Of a stretch of DNA of 64,000 bases, positions 44,881-52,292 are shown piece by piece (the first letter of the stretch is position 1; every line of letters starts with the position of its first letter). The stretch covers positions 1-64,000 of the forward strand of contig JBAXND010000020.1 of the NCBI GenBank assembly GCA_037133915.1. The letters are read 5' to 3'. The notes under the pieces were generated by a model. That model searched no databases and was not told where the DNA came from. It saw only the letters and a list, made by a program, of their open reading frames with translations. This DNA comes from Bacteroidota bacterium (GTDB taxonomy: Bacteria; Bacteroidota; Bacteroidia; Bacteroidales; CAIWKO01). Made by a program: the position numbers and the translations under genes.

Positions 44881-46307
44881 TGTATAGATTTTTAGAATTA
44901 TTCAAATACTTTTTTGAAAGCGGAATATTCTGGTACACGGTCTTTGTATTCGTGTTCAATATTCTGCTTGCCATCCTCTCGGCAAGGACTATGGTGACTT
45001 ATATGCGAAAGAACAGCTTCGTTGACTACAGCGTGTTGCTGCAATCTCCGCTGGCTCCTTCGGTGGCACTAATAGCGCCTGCCTTTAATGAAGGGATGAC
45101 TATTGTGGATAATATCCACTCACTTATGTCTATTCACTACAATAACTTTGACGTTATTATTGTGAATGACGGTAGCAAAGACGATACACTTGAAAAAGTA
45201 ATCAATGAGTTTGACCTTGAAAAAGTCAACTATCTGTATAATGAAGCGATTCCTACGGCTCCTGTTCGGGGCATTTATAAATCGAAGAATAAAGCGTATG
45301 CCAAACTTATCTTTATTGATAAAGCAAATGGCGGGAAATCGGATAGTATTAATGCTGCGCTGAATATCACTACAAAAAAGTATTTTGTTGCTATAGATGT
45401 TGACTGTGTAATAGAAGATGACGCCCTGCTGAAAATGGTAAAACCTTTTCTGGAGGAACATGGTGCGGAAAAAGTTATCGCTACAGGTGGCGTTATCCGT
45501 GTGGCAAATTCCTGCAAGATTGAGAACGGAAGAATTTTAGAGGTGAATGTTCCCCGAAATCTTATTGCAAGGACGCAGGTTTTGGAATATACCCGTTCTT
45601 TTTTAATGGGACGTATGGCCTGGAGCCGGCTGAATGGCTTGCTGATTATTTCAGGTGCTTTCGGTATGTTTGATCGCGAAATTGCTGTAAAATGCGGTGG
45701 CTACAGCACACGTACCGTTGGTGAGGACATGGAGCTGGTTATCAGAATGCGGCGTTATATGCGCGATCTGAATCAGAAATTTCGTATTGTTTATATTCCT
45801 GATCCACTGTGCTGGACAGAAGTTCCGGAGAAAATAAAAGTGCTTGGCCGGCAGCGAAACCGTTGGACACGTGGAAACATAGGCACATTACTGATGCACC
45901 GCAAGCTGTTTTTTAATCCTAAATACGGCTTGATGGGCACGTTGAGTTATCCGTACTGGCTGTTTTTTGAATGGATGACACCCATCATTGAAACTGTCGG
46001 TATTTTCTACTTCCTTATGATTGCGCTGCTGAGCTCACCTAACTGGTTCTTCTTTATATTGCTGCTGGGTTTTGTGTACTTCTTCGCGGTATCATTTTCG
46101 GTTTGGTCTATTCTTTTCGAGGAATTTTCGTACCACCGTTATAACAAGAAATCGGACATGATGAAGATGATATTTGCAGCGGCTTTGGAGCCCCTGTATT
46201 ATCATCCGCTAACGGTATATTTTTCGCTTCGTGGAAACTATCACTTCCTGATTGGAAAGGGCGGCTGGGGAAACATGGAGCGACGCGGATTCCACGCACC
46301 AGGATAA
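44880..46307 (+). CDS. GT2 membrane glycosyltransferase, exopolysaccharide synthase-like
   Basis: The 475-residue protein has an N-terminal transmembrane helix, a GT2 domain with NDGSKDD (96-102), DVD (173-175), GEDME (281-285) and QRNRW (325-329), and C-terminal membrane helices (from about 345). This is the D,D,D,QxxRW layout of processive synthases such as PgaC or hyaluronan synthase. It probably polymerises and moves a glycan across the inner membrane, with the barrel at 42308 for outer-membrane export. The sugar cannot be told. Start overlaps the previous stop. Confidence 0.88.
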   Translation: MYRFLELFKYFFESGIFWYTVFVFVFNILLAILSARTMVTYMRKNSFVDYSVLLQSPLAPSVALIAPAFNEGMTIVDNIHSLMSIHYNNFDVIIVNDGSKDDTLEKVINEFDLEKVNYLYNEAIPTAPVRGIYKSKNKAYAKLIFIDKANGGKSDSINAALNITTKKYFVAIDVDCVIEDDALLKMVKPFLEEHGAEKVIATGGVIRVANSCKIENGRILEVNVPRNLIARTQVLEYTRSFLMGRMAWSRLNGLLIISGAFGMFDREIAVKCGGYSTRTVGEDMELVIRMRRYMRDLNQKFRIVYIPDPLCWTEVPEKIKVLGRQRNRWTRGNIGTLLMHRKLFFNPKYGLMGTLSYPYWLFFEWMTPIIETVGIFYFLMIALLSSPNWFFFILLLGFVYFFAVSFSVWSILFEEFSYHRYNKKSDMMKMIFAAALEPLYYHPLTVYFSLRGNYHFLIGKGGWGNMERRGFHAPG

Positions 46308-46316
46308 GTCAGGTGT

Positions 46317-46549
46317 CAGTGAACAGTTAGCTGTTATCAGTTATTTTTCGTTTCACCACCTTCATCAATTGCGGCTCATGCATTATCATCACATTTTACA
46401 CTCATTATCCGTGAGCCGCCGATTTGTGTGTTGTCTCTGTTTCTACAAATATTATATCCCTGACCGGATAATTTCAGTAAAGCATTATCTGATAAAATCG
46501 GTCAGCTCTCTTCAGGGATGGTCAATCGTTAACTGCTAACTGTTCACTG
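46317..46549. repeat. Structured element bounded by 15-bp inverted repeats
   Basis: CAGTGAACAGTTAGC (46317-46331) and its exact reverse complement (46535-46549) bound about 200 bases. Inside are GCGGCTCA/TGAGCCGC (46371-46378, 46412-46419), TCCCTGA/TCAGGGA (46457-46463, 46512-46518) and CTGACCG/CGGTCAG (46460-46466, 46499-46505); the last two share bases and exclude each other. No gene. It could be a MITE-like element or a structured RNA at the operon end. Confidence 0.7.
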
Positions 46550-46553
46550 CCAG

Positions 46554-47726
46554 CTAATCTCGATATTGTACCCTGTCTTTGTAGTAATCCTGCAGGATGC
46601 GGCTTACCATCGGAGTATAATATTTAGTGAAAAAATATTTACCGTCGGCGCCCAGCTTATTTTCGAGAAGCATAATTTGTGCGTACCAGATGCCTTTTAA
46701 TTGCACAAAGTTGAACTTGGCAAAATGGTCGCAAAAATCTCCGCAAAAATAGTAGAACGGATACCCGCCCACATGCTCATAAGCCACCGGGAAAATAGTT
46801 GGGATATCGTAGGCTTTCAAAATGGAATCGCCACGGCTGTTGGGAAACAGCTGGTAATAGGCAAGAATTTCATTGGTGGTATCGGTTGAGTAGGTGATAT
46901 CAAACCAGAAAGGGTAGAATATTTTATCGGGCAGATTATACTTTTCCTGTGCAAAAACAAAGGTATTTACAATAGGTCCTTCAAAGGTGAGGTCTCTCTC
47001 TTTTTCAAGCACTTCAATGTGCGCATCAACATTTACAAAAACCAATCCGGCTTTTTTGAACGGCCACTGATTGTTATGCTGGTTTTTATAATAATGAACA
47101 ATCCACATGGGCAACTCCGGGTTTTTTAGTGTGTCGAGTGTTGCGAAGTACCGTCCCGACCATCCCGACCATTGCAGGTTATAAAGTTTTTCTACCTTTT
47201 TACCCAGGTCGCCACATGATGGGCTGGCGAAGAGATTAAATTCGCCAATCACCAGTTTATTCCGCTCTTTCATGCGCTTCAGCAGCAGGTAATCATTTTC
47301 GTCAAGTCCTCCATATACTTTTCGCGAAAGCTCTTTTTCAAGCGTGTCCAGATACCATTCATTATAGTAGATGCCATAGGTGTCCGTATAATAAACCATA
47401 TCGTAATAATTACTGATGCTGTCTATTTGTTTTTCGGTGAAATCTTTAAGGTCATGAATGTCATATTGCTTATTATCCTTTGGAAAAAATCCCATATAAT
47501 CTTTTTCCGGTGTATAAAAATCTCCGTTTTCCTTGACATAACGTTTGTATTTCAATATCCAGTCGAAAGACCTGTGTTCCTTACCTTCGGGTGTGAGTAC
47601 TGTTTTATCGACAATAAGCACTTTCAGGTGTTTTTTAGGTGTAAGAAGCCACCAACCCCACATTATAAGCGGCAGAAACAGGAAGAAGAAAACGATAAGG
47701 TTAACAATGAATTTTCTGAACTTCAT
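46554..47726 (-). CDS. Membrane-anchored protein of unknown function
   Basis: The 390-residue product has one N-terminal transmembrane helix (IVNLIVFFFLFLPLIMWGWWLL) and a large exported or periplasmic domain rich in Tyr, Trp and Phe. It starts KVLIVDKTVLTPEGKEHRSFDWILKY and has YDMVYYTDTYG and WSGWSGRYF. The pattern suggests an alpha/beta enzyme, perhaps carbohydrate-active, but I recognise no family. It converges on the exopolysaccharide operon across the inverted-repeat element. ATG 47726 is chosen, just before the membrane helix. Confidence 0.68.
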   Translation of the reverse strand: MKFRKFIVNLIVFFFLFLPLIMWGWWLLTPKKHLKVLIVDKTVLTPEGKEHRSFDWILKYKRYVKENGDFYTPEKDYMGFFPKDNKQYDIHDLKDFTEKQIDSISNYYDMVYYTDTYGIYYNEWYLDTLEKELSRKVYGGLDENDYLLLKRMKERNKLVIGEFNLFASPSCGDLGKKVEKLYNLQWSGWSGRYFATLDTLKNPELPMWIVHYYKNQHNNQWPFKKAGLVFVNVDAHIEVLEKERDLTFEGPIVNTFVFAQEKYNLPDKIFYPFWFDITYSTDTTNEILAYYQLFPNSRGDSILKAYDIPTIFPVAYEHVGGYPFYYFCGDFCDHFAKFNFVQLKGIWYAQIMLLENKLGADGKYFFTKYYTPMVSRILQDYYKDRVQYRD

Positions 47727-47904
47727 AATAATAGAATTTTGATGACCAAGTAAAATTAAATAAAATATTTCATCGACGAACGAAAAAAATGTTAACATCG
47801 GCTGCGTTTTTCAGCAGACGTTTTTTAGTGTGTTGCCTACAGTGTGAACCAAACAACGCATGCTGTCCGTTATTTTCAGAGCGGTTAATTCCGGAAAATT
47901 CCAC

Positions 47905-47912
47905 TATATTTG
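47905..47912 (+). promoter_or_regulatory. -7 box of the T9SS cargo gene at 47939
   Basis: TATATTTG lies 26 bases before ATG 47939. Confidence 0.5.
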
Positions 47913-47938
47913 TTGTAAGAACTAAATTATTTTCCGTT

Positions 47939-49255
47939 ATGAAAAAACAGATTTCCTTTTTATTTATCATCGGTTTACTTTGTGCAGGCAGCTTGTTACG
48001 CGCACAAAATATTAATTATTCGGCACGTTGTGTGGCAACAAAAATGAAAAATAATTGTGATGCCACGACCAATGAAGAGGGTCGCTTCAGCGTTCAGATA
48101 AGCGATAATCTGGATTTCGCGCTTTGGTATAAAGCAGGCGATGGCACCGGCAATATGAGTAAGTGCCTTATGTGTGATGGAGACGCAAATACCACAAACG
48201 GTTATACCTGCACATGGAATATTTTGCTGGTCAGCAAAACAGATGTCAGTGTTAATACCCTGAGAATGTCGTTTCGTGCCAGTGAGGATGATGCTACATT
48301 TTCTAATGTTAATGACTGGTGGATGGATGATGATTGTACCTATACTCTGAACGGGCAGGATGTATTGCTTTCGACGCTCACTGCAGGTGTTGATAATGAT
48401 ATTGTTGTAGGTCAGAATACCGACCCCCAATGGTATGTTACATACCGGATAAACTGGGATTATGTTGCGGTTCAGACACCGCCGCCGCCGACAGCTCTGC
48501 AGAATCCGGCCTGTGTGAATACCATGCTTCCGGCAATTGCATCAACCCAGAATGATGTAACCTGGTACTGGCAGGGAACGAATCCGAATGGCACAAGTAC
48601 CGCCAATCCTTCTACTACGGCATTTCCGGTAAGCGTGAGCGGGGTTTACTATCTGCGTGCACAGGGAAATACAAATAGTGTATGGTCGCAGTATTCATCC
48701 AACGTTTATGTTGAGGTACAAACACCTTCGGTTGACCCTACCGGCATCAACATCACGAATAATAATACACCTGCCGGAACTGTAAAAACACTCACACCTG
48801 TTGGCGGAACACTTGGAACCGGCGCTGTTTGGGCATGGTATGCCGATGCAGGATTTACAGCATTGATTGATACGGGTAATTTTTTAAATGTAGACCCATT
48901 GGTGCCCACTACATACTGGCTGCGCGCAGAGAGCGATTGCGACACATCTTTATCGGCTTCTGCAACTGTATTAGTAAATACGTCGGGTTTGCAGGAAGCA
49001 TCTGCCGATGGCGAAACTGTTGTCATTTATCCGAATCCCGCCGAGGACCTTTTATTTTTGGAAACAACGAAGCCGTTTAACACCGTGGATAATGCCATAA
49101 TTTCCATTTATGATCTGACAGGCAAACAGGTGTTCAGTACTTCGTATTCGGGAAGTCGCACTCAGCTTGATATTGCCGATTATAAACAAGGTTTCTACAT
49201 CTTGAATTTCAAATCTGCAGGCGGAGAAATGCATTTCAAATTTGTAAAAAAATAA
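47939..49255 (+). CDS. T9SS type A cargo protein
   Basis: The 438-residue product has a signal peptide (cleavage near LLRAQ), an N-terminal beta-rich domain with paired Cys (about 20-180), Ig-like segments with WYWQGTNPNG and VWAWYADAGF (about 190-350), and a type A sorting domain (VVIYPNPAEDLLFLE ... IYDLTGKQVF ... YKQGFYILNFKSAGGEMHFKFVKK). It should be exported by T9SS to the cell surface or medium. Function unknown. Start at ATG 47939 follows a -7 box; the upstream frame to 47789 includes that promoter. Confidence 0.82.
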   Translation: MKKQISFLFIIGLLCAGSLLRAQNINYSARCVATKMKNNCDATTNEEGRFSVQISDNLDFALWYKAGDGTGNMSKCLMCDGDANTTNGYTCTWNILLVSKTDVSVNTLRMSFRASEDDATFSNVNDWWMDDDCTYTLNGQDVLLSTLTAGVDNDIVVGQNTDPQWYVTYRINWDYVAVQTPPPPTALQNPACVNTMLPAIASTQNDVTWYWQGTNPNGTSTANPSTTAFPVSVSGVYYLRAQGNTNSVWSQYSSNVYVEVQTPSVDPTGINITNNNTPAGTVKTLTPVGGTLGTGAVWAWYADAGFTALIDTGNFLNVDPLVPTTYWLRAESDCDTSLSASATVLVNTSGLQEASADGETVVIYPNPAEDLLFLETTKPFNTVDNAIISIYDLTGKQVFSTSYSGSRTQLDIADYKQGFYILNFKSAGGEMHFKFVKK

Positions 49256-49283
49256 GGTGTGACACGGACATTGTTTAATGAAT

Positions 49284-49320
49284 AAAAAAAGGCGACCCGT
49301 TTTCGGTCGCCTTTTTTTTA
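49284..49320. terminator. Bidirectional terminator between two T9SS genes
   Basis: AAAAAAAGGCGACC-CGTTTTC-GGTCGCCTTTTTTTT. Confidence 0.92.
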
Positions 49321-49332
49321 AAGAAAAACTTA

Positions 49333-50472
49333 TTACAATACCACGAGTTTCTTTATTACAGTATTGTTTTTGCTTATAATGCGTATAATGTAATTGCCTT
49401 TTTCAAAGATGCTGATATCAATTGGTTCAGCGGAATTAAAATTGTTATTGCGATAAACGATTCGTCCTGAAATATCGCTGATGCTTACATCGGCATTCTG
49501 AACTCCGGTGATAGAAACCTTGTCTGAGGCCGGATTCGGAAAAACATTCACGGTTTCATTGTCCGAAATATTGGGAATTCCTGCAGTGCCAACGTTGGCG
49601 TCAATAACAACGCTTGTGGGTTTTGTGAAATTATTTGCGCCATAATTGACAATCATAAGAGGATAATTGCTGTTTTCGCGCCATAGCATATAGCGGTTGC
49701 TTATAGTTTGTTGTCCCTGCGAAAGACCAAATGCGCTGAGCAAGGGTGCAGGAGCGGGGGCTCCGTTCATATAAAAACTATCGGCGGCCACCGTCACTCT
49801 TTTTTCGAGCAGGCAGCTGTAAGGAACACTGGGTCCGCCTGCTGCCGGAATAGTTGCTGTTCCCCATCCTATAATAGTATCCTGCCGGATATAATGTGTG
49901 ATTTTCTGGCAGGGCGTGTGATTCATCATATACGCAACAATGGTAAGCTGGAAATTGATAACATCGGTGTAGGTGGATTGCCAGGCAGAATTCATGGTGG
50001 CAGGATATACAATCATGTTCATGGCCGGATTGTAATCGACATGCTGCGGCAGGATATAGCAGCTATCATTAGCGCCGCCCGATATAGCCGTGATGGAGTA
50101 ATTTTGAAGAGGTAACTCAATGCCGAGAATTGCGTCGGCTGTTGCATCATTTTTATAATAAAGGTTATAATGATAGTACCAGCCTGGAACAAAAGGAGCG
50201 GAGAGGTTTGTATCGGCATAAGTAGCTGTCGGGAAATAGGCAGATGCCGGGCTAATAGAAGTGTATGAAGAGGTTGCGGTGGGTGTAAGAGAGGCATAAT
50301 TCCACACTTGGTTTATACCTGCGGTTGGGGAAACAAAACCGGTGGTGTCAATAATTTTGGCGGTTATCGTTCCCGGTCCGAAGTTCATGTTTGAAAAGGT
50401 TAATGTTGCCGGTGTTTGAGCCTGTGCGGTAACAATTCCGATAAACGCAATGAGTAAAAAAAGTTTTTTCAT
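49333..50472 (-). CDS. T9SS type A cargo protein
   Basis: The 379-residue product has a signal peptide (MKKLFLLIAFIGIVTAQAQ), a beta-rich domain of unknown type (about 20-300), and a type A sorting domain (VFPNPASDKVSITG ... SISDISGRIVY ... FEKGNYIIRIISKNNTVIKKLVVL). Exported to the surface by T9SS by analogy. The central domain is rich in Thr, Ser and Asn and shows no catalytic motif that I recognise. Confidence 0.82.
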   Translation of the reverse strand: MKKLFLLIAFIGIVTAQAQTPATLTFSNMNFGPGTITAKIIDTTGFVSPTAGINQVWNYASLTPTATSSYTSISPASAYFPTATYADTNLSAPFVPGWYYHYNLYYKNDATADAILGIELPLQNYSITAISGGANDSCYILPQHVDYNPAMNMIVYPATMNSAWQSTYTDVINFQLTIVAYMMNHTPCQKITHYIRQDTIIGWGTATIPAAGGPSVPYSCLLEKRVTVAADSFYMNGAPAPAPLLSAFGLSQGQQTISNRYMLWRENSNYPLMIVNYGANNFTKPTSVVIDANVGTAGIPNISDNETVNVFPNPASDKVSITGVQNADVSISDISGRIVYRNNNFNSAEPIDISIFEKGNYIIRIISKNNTVIKKLVVL

Positions 50473-50575
50473 TTTGATTTTTTTTAATGAGTTAATAAAA
50501 TGATTTGTTGTATGATGCTAAGATAAAAAAGAAATGGTTAAGTCATTAAACGACTTGAAAATTTAACATTTGAAC

Positions 50576-50613
50576 AAAAAAAACCTCCCCGGGAAATACC
50601 TGAGGAGGTTTTG
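50576..50613 (-). terminator. Terminator of tRNA-Cys
   Basis: On the minus strand AAACCTCC pairs with GGAGGTTT, followed by TTTTTG, 10 bases after the tRNA. Confidence 0.8.
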
Positions 50614-50622
50614 AAAAAGTTG

Positions 50623-50693
50623 AGGTCTCGAGCGGATTCGAACCGCTGTCAACGGTTTTGCAGACCGGCGCCTAGCCACTCGGCCACGAGACC
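50623..50693 (-). tRNA. tRNA-Cys (GCA)
   Basis: Minus-strand cloverleaf of 71 nt. Acceptor stem GGTCTCG/CGAGACC, anticodon GCA in loop TCTGCAAAA, T arm AGCGGTTCGAATCCGCT, and U73 as discriminator, which is the identity base of tRNA-Cys. CCA is not encoded. Confidence 0.95.
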
Positions 50694-50710
50694 AAATCTT
50701 TAACGGAATG

Positions 50711-50718
50711 CAAAAATA
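50711..50718 (-). promoter_or_regulatory. -7 box of tRNA-Cys
   Basis: TATTTTTG on the minus strand, 17 bases before the tRNA. Confidence 0.55.
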
Positions 50719-50764
50719 GCAAATTTTTTGTTCCGTGAAAGAGTTTTCTGCAAAGAAGCCTTAC

Positions 50765-51451
50765 TTATTTAGTAAACTTGGTAAGTAATGAATAGCCCAT
50801 TAATTTACCGTTTGAATCGTGAGTTTCGCTGCGAACTACGCCTGTTTCTTTACAATACCACTCAATAGATTTTGTGGTCACATTGATGAATGATTTGGTA
50901 GTAACATCATAGGTTATTTTATAACACTCAAATGTTCCTGCAGAAGTAGTAATGTTTTCAACAGACTCGACCTTACGGTTGGTAATCGAAATGGTCATGT
51001 TAATTATGGGTACTCCCTTATTGCTAACACTCATAGTAATCTGACCATCGGGCAATGTCATTCCCGTAGTAGGAGCATACGGCAGTTCAAGGTTGTCGGA
51101 AGTTACATTCACGTCCATGTCCTTGTACATTGATTTGTTTACCAGATTATCAAGGCTTACGAAGAATTTGCCGTCGGCACAACCAACAGTAAATGAATTT
51201 TTTCCTTGCGAGGTATGTTTTGCATCATACGATTCGCCCTCAATAATCATGACCATACCTTTAGGGGTAATTTCTTTGCTCATCACTTTTGATACTGTGA
51301 TGCCGGTGACATTGTCTTTACTGTCGTAACTGGTCGTTTCCCAGCGTGAAGATGTTTCCGTTGGGTACCATGATACACAGTTTTGCGCATTCATGTTTTT
51401 GGCTGCAAAAAGTACAAAAAGTACTCCGAGAATAAGACTGATTTTTTTCAT
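50765..51451 (-). CDS. Exported TapB/DUF3108-like protein
   Basis: The 228-residue product has a signal peptide (cleavage near MNAQ) and a beta-rich body. The C-terminal half has TSAGTFECYKITY and WYCKETGVVRSETHDSNGKLMG, a pattern I know from TapB/DUF3108-type Bacteroidota proteins, which look like repeating beta-meander lipocalin-like domains. Function unknown. A -7 box (51472-51479) lies 21 bases upstream. Confidence 0.75.
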   Translation of the reverse strand: MKKISLILGVLFVLFAAKNMNAQNCVSWYPTETSSRWETTSYDSKDNVTGITVSKVMSKEITPKGMVMIIEGESYDAKHTSQGKNSFTVGCADGKFFVSLDNLVNKSMYKDMDVNVTSDNLELPYAPTTGMTLPDGQITMSVSNKGVPIINMTISITNRKVESVENITTSAGTFECYKITYDVTTKSFINVTTKSIEWYCKETGVVRSETHDSNGKLMGYSLLTKFTK

Positions 51452-51471
51452 ATAAGATTGGTTTAATGTTT

Positions 51472-51479
51472 CAAAAATA
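51472..51479 (-). promoter_or_regulatory. -7 box of the TapB-like gene
   Basis: TATTTTTG on the minus strand, 21 bases before the start codon. Confidence 0.5.
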
Positions 51480-51505
51480 CAACAATTTTAGTTACTTGTG
51501 AACCG

Positions 51506-51709
51506 CTATTTATCATGTTTTTCGGCAAAAGCGTTAAGGCATGACGGGCAGAGACAATCGGTGAAATTCGCTTTCAGGAAGTTGAGATTTTCTTGCGTAA
51601 GAGTAATATCCATACACCAGCAGTCGGCATTGTGAAGGCATTCGAAGGCTGTACCGCATTTGGCACAGGACTTTGTTTTTGCTTCATTTGAGTGCGTATG
51701 CTTTTCCAT
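51506..51709 (-). CDS. Cysteine-rich CWC family protein
   Basis: A 67-residue protein with Cys pairs in CAKCGTAFEC, the CWC motif in DCWCMDI, and CLCPSCL near the C-terminus: eight Cys in all, a probable zinc site. It matches the small cysteine-rich CWC family, of unknown function. Cytoplasmic, no signal peptide. It lies 76 bases after folB on the same strand. Confidence 0.8.
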   Translation of the reverse strand: MEKHTHSNEAKTKSCAKCGTAFECLHNADCWCMDITLTQENLNFLKANFTDCLCPSCLNAFAEKHDK

Positions 51710-51785
51710 AATGTGACAATGTGATAATTTGAAAATGGATTAAATAATTCAGCAATTAGGCTACGAACCATTTTTCATTTTAGGA

Positions 51786-52136
51786 CTATTTGTTAAGTGT
51801 GATGCTTACCTTGTCCACTTTGCCGCCAATGGGCGGATTCATCTTACTTACCTTCACCGTTACATTCCAGATGCCCGGGAAAGCAGCATATACCGCTGTA
51901 ATAATGCGTGCAGCGAGGTGCTCAATAAGTTTTGATTTTACGGTCATTTCCCGTGCGATAATCTCATACACTTTTTGGTAATTGACCGTACCCGTAAGGG
52001 TATCCTGTTCTTCGGCACCACGTGTTCCGGCTTCAAAGGAAATATCGGTTATAAAACGACCACCAATTATCTGTTCTTCTTCAAAACATCCGTGGTACGC
52101 AAAAAACTCCATTCCTTCAATGGCAATCAGTCCCAT
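51786..52136 (-). CDS. folB: Dihydroneopterin aldolase
   Basis: The 116-residue folate-pathway enzyme converts dihydroneopterin to hydroxymethyl-dihydropterin. It starts MGLIAIEGMEFFAYHGCFEEEQ and has TVNYQKVYEII (catalytic Tyr) and the closing Lys in VTVKVSKMNPPIGGKVDKVSI. I choose ATG 52136 over ATG 52163 because a -7 box (TATCTTTG) covers 52161-52168, so the upstream ATG would not be transcribed. Confidence 0.92.
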   Translation of the reverse strand: MGLIAIEGMEFFAYHGCFEEEQIIGGRFITDISFEAGTRGAEEQDTLTGTVNYQKVYEIIAREMTVKSKLIEHLAARIITAVYAAFPGIWNVTVKVSKMNPPIGGKVDKVSITLNK

Positions 52137-52160
52137 ATTGTGTTTTTGTTTTGGTACCGA

Positions 52161-52168
52161 CAAAGATA
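52161..52168 (-). promoter_or_regulatory. -7 box of folB
   Basis: TATCTTTG on the minus strand; it decides the folB start. Confidence 0.6.
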
Positions 52169-52236
52169 CGAAAAGACATGATAGCGTTGCGGTATTACTC
52201 TATTTGCTTTACTCTGATAATATTTCTTCCGAATGC

Positions 52237-52269
52237 TTTGCGGGAGCTGTTTGTTTTTTTCTAACTTTG
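52237..52269 (+). promoter_or_regulatory. Promoter of the gluzincin peptidase gene
   Basis: TTTG at 52237-52240 and TAACTTTG at 52262-52269 are 21 bases apart, 23 bases before ATG 52293. Confidence 0.68.
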
Positions 52270-52292
52270 GTCAGACCTAAAAACAATTCTGT

